The translations under genes were made by a program, and so were the position numbers. Shown one piece after another: positions 45,874 through 59,500 of a stretch of DNA of 64,000 bases. Location: positions 9,935,001-9,999,000 of the forward strand of contig NC_082611.1 in NCBI RefSeq assembly GCF_030936135.1. Direction: 5' to 3'. The notes beneath the pieces are model-generated. The model did no database searches, had not been told where the DNA came from, and was given only the letters and a program-made list of their open reading frames with translations. Source of the DNA: Gavia stellata (taxonomy: Eukaryota; Chordata; Aves; Gaviiformes; Gaviidae). Position 1 is the first letter of the stretch. Every line of letters begins with the position of its first letter.

Positions 45874-48154
45874 AAGGTGCTTGATCTGGGCAGCTGAGGG
45901 AGGGAACGGAGGTCTGGGATCTCCTTGATAACCCACTGCCCACTTATCAGGGAGGGACGTGTCATTGCAAGGACCGATGCTATTTCAGGAACGATGCTGT
46001 TTGTGAGACAGAAGGTCTCTGTCAGGCACCAGGGCCTGAACGCTGCTGGCAGGAGAAGGTTTCTGCTGCCTGTCAGAAGCTGCCAGGAGGAGTCCTGCAG
46101 CATCCAAACCAGGGCCAGGGATCAGATTCCTACCCAAGGGAAGTGATCTCTGAATATCACCCGCTGTTCAATCCAGGGTAGGTTATGCTGCTGTATGCTT
46201 TATGCCCAGGATCTCATCCGGAGCATCTCCACACCCCTCCTAGGCTGTGGGCAGGGATAAGAGATGGAAACACTGGCTCCCAGCATGAAAGCCCTGCGTG
46301 CATACCTGTAGTCTTACTGATTTAGCATAAAAGGCAGAAATCAAGTATGAATTCTTTGCTAGCTTGGTTCACAGATCATGAATTTTTAGAAAGCCATCCT
46401 ACACCCTTCATGTAACTGAGAGTTACAGGCCACCACTCTTGATAAATGTCAGCCAAGAATTAAGTAGGGTATGGGAATGGGGTAGTCGTGGGTTTCCTGC
46501 AGGTGATGGTGACACCAACAGCCTTTCCAGTGGCCTGTGTTACTACGCAGCTAGCTGGCAAGCTGGGACAGAGCTCAAACAGTTTGAGGAAAAGTAAAAT
46601 ATAGTACTGCACAACAGAGGAGGCATTTCAGTCTGCTTACCATTGGTGCCCTAGAGTAATCTTTAATTACTTGGAGATTAAATGCCAATTCCCAAGCTAC
46701 TGGAAACTCGGCATTTGGGGAAAATTGTTCTCCTAAAGCATGGTTGAGTGATGGAGCTGTTTCCTCCCCTGTTGTCTTCTTTAACTGATGTACAGTAAAG
46801 GATGCAGAGCCAGTTACTAAGTTGTTTTTCCTGACCAGCCCCTGGAGCAGTGGATCTGCCAGACAACAGTAGCAATGGCCTGGGAGTCCCGGCCAAAGCA
46901 GCAAAATGCAGGTGTGTTTTTCTGCCATGGTCCCGAAAAGGCGATGGAGAGTTGAGTACTGCTGTGTCGGTGCTCCTGTTCCTCTGCACCTACAGCCAGC
47001 TCATTTTCACTGTCTGGCACGTGTCCTGGCTGAATCAACCCAGTGTGCGCCCAACTGTCTGCACAGGCATGCCCCGAGGTGATGCTGGAAAGGTTATTCC
47101 TTGGCTTTTTGCTCCTATTAGTCATGTTAGTGGTTGTGCCCATATTGATTATTTTCAGGCATTATGCAACGTTACAGCGTAAAGTTAAAGCCCCTCCACC
47201 CTTGTGAGGCAGTGTGAGAGCAGATTTGTGTGCTTTTCTTCAAAACAGCTAAAACTATAAAACCGTGCATTTGCAAAAACAACCCCTTGCTGGGCCTTTT
47301 TATGTTTTTAATGAAACACTTTCTGCATTCAAATTCCAGTTGCCTCTCGCTCTGTGCGACAGCGCCTTTGCTCTGCCACCTGCTGCCAGCTGCCGAGAAC
47401 ATTGGCTTCACTGCAGCCAGGTCTGGGCCTTGGGGTTTTTTCTTTATTGTAAAATAAATTTGAAATATGAAATAATATTTAGGTGTTTTGGGTCAGAGCT
47501 TTATCCCACTACTTGTTTGCTTAACGCTCTTTACTTCGGCAAGCATGTCAAGAGTGGGAAAGGAAATGAGTGTTAACATTTGTCACACATTTGGCAATAT
47601 TGCATATAGAAAGGTAAATGCCAAATGTACATATGCCATTTTATAAATAAATGCTTCTGGCGAGGACAGGCGTTTTCTACCCAATCATGTGGCCTTTTTG
47701 AGGTAAATGTTATGAATGTGTGGTAATATTTGGCCATCTGCTGATGATAGTAAGAATTGCACGGGCATGGTAGAACGGAGCCCCTTCACCTGGCTTCTGC
47801 GGGAGCCGTGGCCGACTGCGCCGCTGCGGGCGGGAGGAGGGATCCTGGGGACCCCAGCACCCTGCAGAGGTACCGGGATCTGCCCCACATGGCAGGATGG
47901 GGGTGACAGTCTCATCCGGACCTTCTGACATCAAAAGAAACCTAAATCCAGGTCTGGGATCACCGCCTTGGTCTGTAATAGTATCTGTGGGTGGCAAATA
48001 GCAGGTGACCCTGCTGGCCCGTGGCAAGCCTTCCCCAGGCTGTCAGCCACTTGCTGCTTTCAATGTCTGGAGGTGTTTCTAGAAATGCTTTTGCCTAATG
48101 TCTGTAACCTGTAGGGTCATGGACCACACCTGGGAACAAAGCCAGGACACAATG

Positions 48155-48375
48155 TCTGGGTGAGAGAGGAAAAGGAGAGGTGTGAGAAGAAAGAACGGGA
48201 GCTGAGAAAAACACAAAGTGGAAAAGGTCTAAATAAAAAGAAGATGGAAAAGTCTTGGTTTGTGTGGTTGAGGCTTTGTGAAGGAGGAGATGGAGGTTAA
48301 GAGAGTAAGGAAAAGCTGATGAGGGAAGACAGGGAGACAAGAAAAGGAGAAAGGTGAGGAGCGGTGGAAGTGATG
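48155..48375 (+). repeat. Purine-rich tract
   Basis: About 220 bases are dominated by GA/AG words (GAGAGGAAAAGGAGAGG, GGAGGAGATGGAGG, AGGGAAGACAGGGAGACAAG) with one pyrimidine-containing break near 48255-48280. It is low-complexity rather than coding. Confidence 0.7.
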
Positions 48376-51300
48376 AGCCCTTCTCAGAAGACAGAAGTTA
48401 GGATCTGCTGTCCAGGTCATGATATAGAGAAACTCGTCCCTTGAAAGTTCCCTTGCTCCCCCTCTGTCCGCAAAGGCTGTGGGGCAGGGGTAAAGAGGGG
48501 AGGGTGTGGGACTTTTCCACTCCTGTGCAAGCCCTGCCAGCACCAGTATTTGTATTTCACACCGCCTTGGCTCGGTGTGCCTGCTGGGCAGTGGGATGCC
48601 CTGTCCCTGCGTGGGCAGAGTGGGGTGTTTCAGTGCCCTTCCAGCCTGCTGGTTTCCCCATGGATTGGGGAAAACCGTGGATTCAGGTCTTACACTCACG
48701 AGCTGGAAACAGTCTGGATGGAGGAGCTGGGGCAAACGCGCTGTGCGCTGGGGTGACGGCCGAGACGTGAGACCGTGACAGCAGATGTATGGTTTAACTT
48801 TGCCTCGACTCCATTTCAGAACTAAAAGAAGTTAAAGGTTTAGTCACTGGGTTTGTTTTCCTTTTCTTCTCTGAGACCGGCCGCGCCATTTCACGTGCCA
48901 TCACAAACCAGCGCTGCAGTGGCCCTGGCCAGGGTGGACACAGGGACGTGGGTGCCCTGACTGTGTCACCTAGGAGGTACCTGGTGCTAAAGCCTTCACA
49001 GTCCTTTCCTGCGCTTCCCGCATCACGTGCACCTATTGCAGGATATTGGTATTGTGCTTTACAAAAGAAGGTTGTGTAAGGGGGTGTGATTTTACAGTCT
49101 GCCCCGCAGAAGGCAGGCAGGTGAGCTCCGACAGTATTTGATTACCTTATCCCCCTCCCATCAGAGGGACCTTTCAGAAGTTCTCACCCCTGCTACCCCA
49201 CAAAAGGTACTGAGGTGAAAAAGGAGGACTTGGCTTTTAAAGCCACAGAAACCTAGTGAGTCAGGAAAGGTTTCTCGAAGAGACAGATAAAATAATATAG
49301 CACAGCCATTATCTTTCGATCTTTTCTAAACTTGTTCGTTACAACCCTTTCTGCTGAATTAATCCTGAATTTTCTCAGCACAACCAGAGTTTTGCCCTGT
49401 GAGCCCACCCCCAACAGAGACAGGGGCATCTGGCATCATTATAACACCAGTTCCACCTGTATCCATCAGACCCTGAGTCCCAGCTGCAGGTGGTGAGCTG
49501 GGAACAGAGGACCATATCCTACAGCAAGAGCTAGAATCAGGTAAGGGAAGGTGACAAATACATGGCAAGGATGCTGAATCGGTGGAGTTCAATAGGAGTA
49601 TGGTCCCCAGGCTGGCCAGCGCTGAGAGCCGGCAGCATGAGGAGCAGTCCTTGGGGCATACGTCGCTGCTGGTCTGGCTTTCTTGGGGGACAAGGCGAAC
49701 TTCTCATCATTTGTCAAAAGTTATTACCCGAACATCACCGCCCACCACCTTCCCCCCCCCGACCCTGGTTCAGTCCCGGGGTCATTCCACTGCTGCAATG
49801 AATTTGTGCCAGGCAGGGACTCTGTTGATTGTATCTGTAAAAAATATGTATTTTTTTTAGTTTCAGCTATCATCAGTTTGAAAACCGCTTCTGTATTTGA
49901 CAGGCAGTGTATTGACTCGCTTCTGTTCATTTGCTTTCCAACTCAGTTTTTCATTTCGCATTTCTCAACGTCTCGCCAGAAGCTATCCAAGTTTGCACTC
50001 TTTCTGTGACAGGGCGCATCCTCAAACTCAAAACTGCACATTTTGGACAAGAGATGTCTGCTCCCGGGCTTACAGCTTGGCTTTTTATAAAGACCTGAAC
50101 AATTTGCAAAATTTGGATCCAGCTGCTGTTTCAAATGAATGCAGCCAAGACTGGATTAGGGAGCTCAAGTACAGCACTGTAGCTGTTTTGCTGCAGCACT
50201 ATGTTTTTGTTTCAGCTTAGAGTAAAAAATAAATCTGATATATATTGAAGGAATTGGTGGAGATGTCATACAGAAGAGCGAGGTACTCGTGTTAGAGGCA
50301 TGGGGACAAATTCCCTGCTAGGGGCCCCTATAGGGGAGACCCTGACTTCCAGGGGTGGGGTGTTCCTTTGGCCAAAAATCCTGTGCAATTCCTTCACCCT
50401 GCTAAGTGAAAAGATTTGCCTGCTCTCTCTTTCTTACCACAGTCCTTAATCGTAAGTGAAAAATCTTTCCATGTGTGGCTGAGATCTGTCTGTAGCCTAA
50501 CAGCGTTCATAGCAATTGTATTCCAATTTCCTCTCTTATTTGATAGTTTAATAATATCCTGAGTAGCATTTAATGCTACTGCTATACTTGCCACATCTGG
50601 TACAGAATGAATATCGATCCCTTACAAAGCTGGAGGCTGGGATAATATGAAAACTTTCTTTTATGCTGAGTTCATTGTTGATTTGTTTAGTGCTCCCCTT
50701 TCACATCTTCTGTTTCAATTAAAAAAAAAAAAACAACCCACTCTGAAAAAGAAAGGGAGGAGAAAAGGCAGTTTTTGTGGGCTCACGTTAGTGTTCCTAA
50801 CCTAGAGCCTCTTGGTCCCGCTTGCCTGTAGCTCAGCTGAAGTCAAGCTGACATACAATCCCTGTCGCTGTATCAGGCTGGGCCATATTGATCTTTATGT
50901 ATAGATTCCCCTAACTTCAAGGAGGATATTTGGCCTCCAAAAGGCCTGAGCAACCCCCATAGCGTGGAATGGGAAAGGTGTCCTCTGTGCTTTTGCCACG
51001 GGGGACCGCTGAGCTGTATTTCAGGCTATTGCTCCCCGATCCAGAGGTGGCTCTGTTGCAGCAACAGTGAGAGAAACCCCGGGACAGAGAGCTGTGAGGT
51101 TCAACCGAAGCAGACACAGAGTCATTTCTTGCCACAAGACAAATAGTATTACTCACACAACGTGAACAAGATCTATCCCAGGGCTTACGAAGACTGCCAG
51201 CTTTGCACACGTGGATAAAAGGCATTAAGGAAATCTCCCTTATTTTTTAGATGTGTTGTCTTTTCTGGGACTTGCCCATTTGCCGGGTTTGTGCTCTCAT

Positions 51301-52139
51301 GCTGAACGCATTTTTTGAAGCTCTTTTCAAGCGCTGTGTATTTAATTGGCTTCACAGGCAGGCACCTCGCGCGATACAGTCTGTCTTGTTGGCAGCCTGT
51401 GAAATATTTTGCCATTGTTATTTTTCATTTGGCACATAAGTGTCTGCACACAGTGTCCAGAATAGCCAGGTCCAAGTCACTGATGACATCATGGTCTCTG
51501 GAAGAAAAACTTCCTCAGGGAGCAGGGGCTGTACGTGCAGCTTTGGGCTAACTACAAAACAAATCCACTTTTTTGTGCAGAAAATGAAAAATATGCTTGA
51601 AAGATAAAAGGGAATAATAATGTTGACTACTAGCAGAGGACGTGTTGGATGAGTCTAAAGTCAATGTGATTGTACTTTACACTGTACCAGCGATCACATC
51701 TGTAGGATGAGCCCCAGCTCTCAGTGAATTCCTCCCCGTGCCTCAGTGGCCCTTTCCCTCTTACAGGGGCAAACTGTGGTCCAGAATGACCTGCCGGGAT
51801 TCAGCAGCAGCTGACCTGAGGGGAGGTAGGGCTCCTCAGCAAGCCTCCTGTCACCCCTCCCTTCCAGACTAGAGCCTGCTGGGCCCCAGGTTCTGGCCAT
51901 GGTTTCCCTTTTTCTTCTTTTTCCTTGTTTTTTTTTAAGCTGACTGCTGGTAGCAAACGGTAAAAGCCCTTTTTGCTGACACTGCTGCAGGAACATTCAT
52001 AGATTCCTCCTGGTTTCTAAGAAATGCTGAAAGCTTCAAGCTGGGGAAGAGTCAGCTGTGAGGGAGGGAGGAGGAACACGGCAGGAGCTATTCAACTGTC
52101 CTGGGAGCTTAGCATCCTTCAGCTAATAACTGAAGTAGG

Positions 52140-52300
52140 GTATAACAATGGAATTAATTTTAAATTGCCTAAACAATCAAAGAGCAATTACTTCCTTTAA
52201 TTACAAGTAAAATGGGGGAAACAATAGGATTTAATTTCAATAAAATCTCAACCAACTCAGCTATGATTTTTATTTAATACAAAAGTGACAGAACTTCCTG
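52140..52300. promoter_or_regulatory. Candidate element with SOX, TCF/LEF and homeodomain words
   Basis: AACAATGG at 52144-52151 and ATCAAAG at 52176-52182 are followed by further AACAATAGG and TTTAATTACAAG words in the next 60 bases. No repeat or open frame is present. The reading rests on motif content only. Confidence 0.25.
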
Positions 52301-53456
52301 CTTTGCGATACTCTACGTGCCTGAAAATACCATGCTTTATCTTCACCATTGACATGATAAACCATGCTATGGACTTTGCTTAATACTCAGCACCTGACTG
52401 AAAAATAAACCAGGGCCCTACGCTTTGTTTTTAAATTATAATCCCAAGTCTGTACAGCAGTATCTGCTCTCAATGCCAAAGTTCACTGGGAGAACCCGGC
52501 ACTAAGTTGAATGATGCCCTGTTTGTTTTGATATTACTTATTAATCATATTTTTAGACCCCCTCAAGTATTGTAGTTCCTTTACTGAACACACAGCTAAC
52601 TCGATCTCTCCCTGGAGGGGCTGAGGGCTCAGCGAGGGGGATGTGAGGGGGGTCTTTGGGTACTCCCAGGCTGGAAAACCTTACTGAAATCTGGGTAAAC
52701 AGAAAGGGAAGTGAGAGCAAAAGTAACAGCTGGATTAGTTGGCTACTGGAGCGCTGCAGATGAGCTGGTGAGCGGCACAGCTGTAGAACAGTTTTGGCTT
52801 GCTTCTTGCTGCTTTTTTGCCTTTGTAGTTGCAGTTTACTTTTTTGCTAGTACTTTTAGCGTCATTCCAGTTCAGTAGCATTTAACCTTGCTGCTATAAT
52901 AACTGCTGCAGAAATTGTCATAAGGGAATTTATTCTGTCTTTGTGAATATGTTTGTTCAGCATGAAATAAAGAAGGCCTGAGGCAAGCTATCGAACAACA
53001 AGGGAAAGACAAAATATTGACTCACCAATTCAGTAAGCATCATCTGCCTAGTGTGCTGAACAAGGCGGGGGTCCTATAGAAAAATCTCCCTTGATGATGT
53101 TATTAAGGAGTATCTCATAAGGCAAAGAAACAGGAGGACTGGAGACAGCTGCATGGCCTGTAGTGAGCCTGATAATTTTTGAATACTTGACTTTGCAGCA
53201 TATGAATATATAAAACTCATACATAATTCATATAGGTAGGCAAAGGAACTGATCTACCCAGTCATAGATTTCCAATTCATGTAAATCAGTGGTAGTTTCA
53301 TTCCTGGTGTTAGTGGTTCCATTTATTCTCATCTTGGTGCCTGTTGCTTTTATTTAGTGTAGCCCCTTCTGAGGTCCTGAGTCACTTCAGAAGAGGAGGA
53401 CATGAGGAGCCAGCTTTAGCTTCTCCAGGCAGCGTTCTCAGTCCCATGCCTCGGTT

Positions 53457-53536
53457 GTTGTCAAGGAGACATATCTCTGGCATATATCTTCTTTGTGGTT
53501 TCTCTTCTTAGTATGCTTTTCCATTGCTATGGAGAC
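53457..53536. promoter_or_regulatory. Pair of RFX X-box-like sites
   Basis: GTTGTCAAGGAGAC (53457-53470) and, on the opposite strand, GTCTCCATAGCAAT (53523-53536) each approximate the RFX X-box, spaced about 66 bases apart. Each deviates at one or two positions from the rule. Confidence 0.3.
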
Positions 53537-56500
53537 TATCAGAAACTCATTTAGCAACTCCCAGTGCCCCACGAGGAATGCGTATTTCATAACTCACTGC
53601 TCAGAACAAGGAGTGCTGTTTAATTTTTGGCCTCTCACCTGCACTGTCCCGCCTGGCTACACCAGGGACTCTCTGTGCTGAGACCTTCTGAACCGACACA
53701 GCACAGCTCTAAGGGCAGGGCTATAAAAAGGTGTCTTCAATGGGGACAGTTTTGAAGCTGAGGCAAACCTTGCACGTGGAAGGTAGCCAAAGGCTTCCCT
53801 GGCTACTCGGCATGTCTCTCCAAGTCCAAAACCCTCTTACTCTCCAGGTCTTCAGCTTGCGTTCTGCTGAGTTCTCATGCCATTGCTATCTCCAGTAAAG
53901 AGACCATTTCAGATCAAGGAGTAAGTGTCTGCATGCTGTAGCTGAACTGTAGCTCTGGAGACCTTAAGGATTTCCTAATACTTGATTTTGAGGAGACGTA
54001 ATTACAGGAAAGACTATTAAGAGACGAGTCTCCAAATAGCAAGAGGGACTGAACTTGCTGGGATAAGAGCAGAAGCTGCTCACAAACTTGAGGATTGGGG
54101 CAGAGAACACAGGCATGGTGATCTTTCATGGATACTACATGAAGCAAAACAAATGAAACCAAGGAAAACACCTAACTATAATGGTGCAAAAGGGAGGGAA
54201 ACAGAGCCACTCTGTTGGGTACCATTGCAGGGCAGGAGAGAGGGAACCATGCAGCGGTGCTAGCGGCACAGAAGTATGTCGTGAGAGGGAGGTTCTGTGG
54301 CTTGGTTTGACCAGCTCCCAAGACTGTCAGCATCCTGACACTGTAGATGAAGGCTGCATCCCCCTCAGGGCAGTACCTGAGTTTGCGTCAGTCAAGCAGT
54401 GCCACTTTGACTCCCAGAGAGTGGTGGGGCAGTTGCACTAGAAACAGCAGCATCCCAGCGATAGAAGTGGCACTAGCAGGCTGGAGGAACCTAACTGTGT
54501 GCTGGCACTGTGCACTGAAACCACTTTGGCCAATACAGAAGTGTAGGCTTTACTAAGAAAACCAGGACATAAGAGAAGTTATCATTTGGGGTTTACAACA
54601 GCTGGCACACAGGAAAGCGGTCACTGCTGGGCTGAAGGGCTAGCAAGCAGTGGGTTTGAGCACGCCAGAGTATCTTCTTTCTGAGACAGGAGGGAGAATA
54701 TTCCTTGCAACCTGGTCCAACAGGGACTCAGTACCATGGGAAGAGCTCTTTCAAAATGGATGCAAGTGAGCGGGCAAAAATTAGAAATAAATAGGGCAGC
54801 CTATAAAATAATAATGTTCCACATTCAAGGTGGGAATTATAGCCCCTCTCATGAGCTCTGCAGTTCATGCTGAGATGGCAGCTGAGGCTGCAGTTCCCAG
54901 CTCCCTGCCCTATTTCCCCACTCCAGTGCACAGCCTGACATATTAGCATAATCCTCAATTCCAGTTTGCATTAATATGTCAGTTTATGCCCTGCAGTAAC
55001 TCGGAACAGATATACTGTCATTCAGCTACTGGAGCTAGGAGGCCATAGGAGGGCTCTGAGATGGGGACAGTAACTCCATTACCCTCCCTGGGTAAATCAG
55101 AGCCCACTGGTACCCAGAAATCTGTAAGCAGCCAGGTAGTCTCCAAATCACCACCTTAGTGCAACACAGAGCCATAAATATTCAGCAGGTACTAGGAACA
55201 GCTGAACCCAGCTAAAAAAAATTAAATAAGTAAATAAAATGAAGTAATTAATCAATTCAGGCATTATGCAGAAATGTACATAAAATTTACATATTTTACT
55301 AAGGCATGTGAATTGTAATGAAGTAGGGTTTGGGGAACTAAAAGGAATCACATATACCCTGTCACTTATGCAAATCACTCTCTATTCACTGATTTAAAAA
55401 ATCAGTTAGTTACATGTGAAGCTGCTTTAAGATGCTGATGTGCACCTCCCTGATGTGTATTGGGTTGTGTTTATGTAGTCTGGACTGTAACAGCATGGTT
55501 CAGCACAGCACAGAGCTGTGTGGGTAGAGAAGGCATACCCTGAAAGTACCCTCAGTATTAGGGAGCCAGCACGCTGCAACCAACACAATTGCAGGCAGCG
55601 GAAAATGACAAGAGGAGGGAAATGCATTAAAGATCTACCTTGAACAATTGATTTCAGTATGTCTTAGAAGTGATGGGTTGCTTTGTAATTTGCTTCAGTG
55701 TCATTTTTAATCTTATGAAGTTCAAAATTTAAAGGATATAGTTCATTCAAACTTGGATGTTCTTTTTTTCAGCTTGGATTCCAGATTTCAAGGAAATTGA
55801 TTATGTTGATCCAGCTAGTGTCTATAGAAATGTATCTGTAGATATGTATATGTACAGCATACATGCAAATGCATTTCAGAAGGGTACCTAAGCCCAAACA
55901 GCAATTACTTGTGCAGCTCTGCGTCATACCGCTACACCTCTCAGTGTCACTTTTTTGTCTCATCATGGGTTTTCTTCTCAGCGTTTAAACACTTAGCTTG
56001 TTCTTCAGCTGTGTGTTGGTGAAAGCGTACAGCCAGGATCTATGGATTTGCAAACATGTCATTATGGGGTTGGTGAACTGGGTCTGCACACTTAGAGCTG
56101 AATTCCATTTATCTGGAGAGTAGGTGTTTAACTAATGGGCACATCAGACATGGAATAAATGCAGGGCAGCTTCTAGTGTCAGTGTTTTACAAAAACATCT
56201 GAATGAACGAGCTGAGAGAGCAAAACATTGCCTGTTTTTATATTCAGTGAACAGAAATAACAAGAAAAAGTACCATGATGAAGCACTATCCTTGTGCATT
56301 ACTGATTATTTCAAGGTTAATTTTATTCATTCTCAATGATTGCCGAAGACTGAGGAACAGCGAGTTCAAGGAACTGAGAGAATGAAGCCATTCCAAACCA
56401 TAGGCTGAAAACAATCTAATTAATATTTCAAATAAGAATTTGAAGGAACTTACGTGAAAGATGACAATAAATTTATGTCACTTATCGATTACTTTCTAGC

Positions 56501-59500
56501 TGAATGAAAGGCTGATCATGTTTGTTAAAAGGCCTTTGGGTTAAAGAGCTGAAATGCTGCTGTATGCATTGGCTGCATGCGTCCAAGGAGGACGGCTGTG
56601 CTACAAGGAACCAGGCAAAAGCGTAGCGTAAACTATGGTCTAGAAAAACAATGAAAGAGAGAAAGACAAGGAGAGAGATGTGCTCTGTTTAAGGGCTCAT
56701 TCTGCTTCAAATGATGAAGCTCCCACTGACTTCAGGATCTTGGACTTTTCTGTAGCAGAATTATTAGACAATGTTATGTTGTGCTCCAAGATCCCAACTA
56801 GATCAAGGTCTTACTGTGCTAAACATAAGGAAAGATGTCATTTCTGCCTAGAAAACTTTACAGTATACAGAGTTTTATAGAATAACATGTTTTTTACAGG
56901 AGAAATCACAAGCATTGGGGACTAAGGAGTATCAATTATGTGTAAATCACCAAAAAAAATGTTAAAAGAACATGTCAATACTGCATGATAAGATCTGCTG
57001 CCTTTCATCTGTTTATTTCTGATTAAATCCTTCGACTTTTCTCTGTAAACACACAAAAACTGAATTAAAAGAACTTTATGAAGGCTGCAAAAGCAAAACT
57101 TGCAAATTGGGAAAAAGTCAGAATTCAGGTTGACTGTGCTTTCTATGCACAAGAACACATACTATTTTTTCATCCTGGCCTGGAGATGAGTCAAAGCTGC
57201 ATATTGAAGGAAGCTGTGGTTTGTAAGGCTGTTGTTAGAGAAGCTGGAAATTGTAGTGATTTAGATAGGGCACTACAGGAAGATGATTTGGTGGTTACAA
57301 TGCATGTATGTTATTTGAGAAATCAGATTCTCTTTTACATAATGCTAGACAGCTCTCCCAGACCAAACTTTTCACAGGCTCAAATTAATACTAACTCTTT
57401 GCACTGGATGTATCTGGCAGTAGAAGGCAATTTATTCTCATTTCATTCAGCTTGAATTGTGTCATTATTTAGACATGGACTCAGCCTTTCTCACAAAAAT
57501 AACATGCAATAACAACTATGCAGGTGAGATTTCAACCAAGTAGTGCCTGGGGCCTTGATTCCCCCTGGGGAGACTTTGAACCCTTCTGGGTTTGCTCTAG
57601 ATAGTGCCAGGTGACTGTGGCCACAGGGATGCCCGTCCTCTGCAGCGCCAAGCAGAAGAGCCACAGCTGAGTGGAGTGGAGCAACTTCTGCTGCTGCTGA
57701 CCCTGGGTTTACCCCAGCTTCATCCACATGCCACAAGTGAAGGAGTCCAACTCCATTTGTTTCCTGCTGATAAGTGTTCTTCCACCTTGGTAGCGTGTTA
57801 TCACACAAACATCCAGGGGCATGAAAGACTTTTCTTATGGAAGCAGAGGTTATGTGGTCCCTTGGCCAGCAGGTGGGCCATGGGTCCTCTAGTAATAACT
57901 TCTGGTTCCATTGCGAGTTCTGTGCTCAAACACCTCAACTTGTGAGTTTCCACCAAAATGCACGTCAGATGGCCTGTGAGAAAAACTGAGTGGGACTCGA
58001 GAAATGTGTGCAGAATTGACAGATAATCTGGTTGTATTTCACATACAAATCAGTCCCATGGGAGACCACCCGGGTCAGAGCGGTGAACTCTAGTGGATGA
58101 GGACCTGCTGCTTACATTTCTCTCTGAGTCTGGCCCCATGGCTCCTCTCTTTCGTGCTCTGATACTGTTTTTCTCATAAAAGCTGGTTATCGAGCTGTCA
58201 ATCAAAGTATGTCCCAAGTGACATCTCCAGTGATACCATCAAAGTCTTTTCCAGAGGCTTCAAGGAAAGACGGAGAGATAAGGACTTGGTAATGTTGATA
58301 TATGGAACACATTAAAAAACAGGTAGGAAAATAAGCCTAGAAAACCCAGTTAAAATTAGAGAAGATTAAAGGATAAATACCTTGGGGGAGTTTACTGTAT
58401 GTTTCACTTCTAATTGTACTGCACCTCTTAGATCAATTTTTCTTTTAATTTTCATAGCACTCCACTATCAGCAATAATCACCAAACTGAGCTAAATTAAC
58501 AAGTTGGATTCATTACACCATCCAAACAAATTTCCCTGGGCTTATTATACCTTAAGGCCTTGATACTTTCTTGGCGGCCTCTTTCAAATTACCTGTTCAA
58601 CAAACATGACATAAACTTGGGTCTGTAGAGCATGAAAATTTATGTGAGAGAGCAGTTATTTTAACAGACGGAAATTCTCAGATTCACCAGAAAGGTGAAG
58701 CATCATGTACACTATTAATTTTTCAAAAGGATTTCACAGTATTATAGTCTTGTACTATTGGCATCCATGGCAAGAGAACTGCTTCTTGCTCCAACTTTGT
58801 CTTTTTCTGCAGTGCAGTACAGTGAACGCCAGCTCCGTTCCAGCATTGTGCAGCATTTCATAATATGCAATTACTCTTAAGTCCTGATTCAGCTTTTCAC
58901 TCTTGCAGGATGCAGTGTTTCTCATTAAGCTTCTGCCCAGGCTCTCCAGAAGTAATGCAAGCAGCACAAATCTCCTAGGAGCTGCCAGTCAAAACAGCCA
59001 ACTCTTGCAGCAACATGAACTAATCTGCAGGCACGCTGTTTGGCTTGCAGGTAACAGAACATCTGGGGCGGGACCTTGCGTACGGCACCATCTCATAGAA
59101 CAGAAGAGAGGGAACTGCTGCTTGTGGCACACATTTTATTCTGTATGAGTAAAAGCACATTTGATTCTTGTCCAGCGTTGCCTACCAATCAGACATGCAA
59201 CTGTTCCACAAAGAGTTTGATTTTCAGAGATGTTGAGAAATTTTTTTGACTGAGTTGCTATGATGCTGTCAATTTAACTATGTAACACACCGCATGCAGA
59301 CTATGACTTTCCTGTAAGGCGTTCTGTGTGACTTCCAAAACTCACAAATGGATTGCTGCAGTTTCCGCTCTCCTGAAGACCAACATGGAAACTACTGCGT
59401 TGGGCTATCTCGCCGTTTTAACCCTGGTTGAAATTGAACAGATGTAGTATGGCTGATTTTATTGGCAAAAATTTTACTTTTCTACCATTTTTCCTTGGAC

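Larger units (their letters stand above)
39916..52000. other. Intergenic DNA, no gene recognised
   Basis: No exon or RNA gene was recognised on either strand. Structures seen are a perfect 13-bp hairpin (42047-42076), a G-run cluster (45826-45873) and a purine-rich tract (48155-48375). Confidence 0.55.

Noticed and set aside
57078-57455. 125-codon open frame in the AT-rich block
   Set aside because: The longest clean frame in AT-rich DNA and worth a glance, but no domain, signal or splice context was recognised.
57868-57884. CTCF-like GGCCAGCAGGTGGGCCA word
   Set aside because: Close to the consensus but departs at a core C. A single site without occupancy data is not enough.
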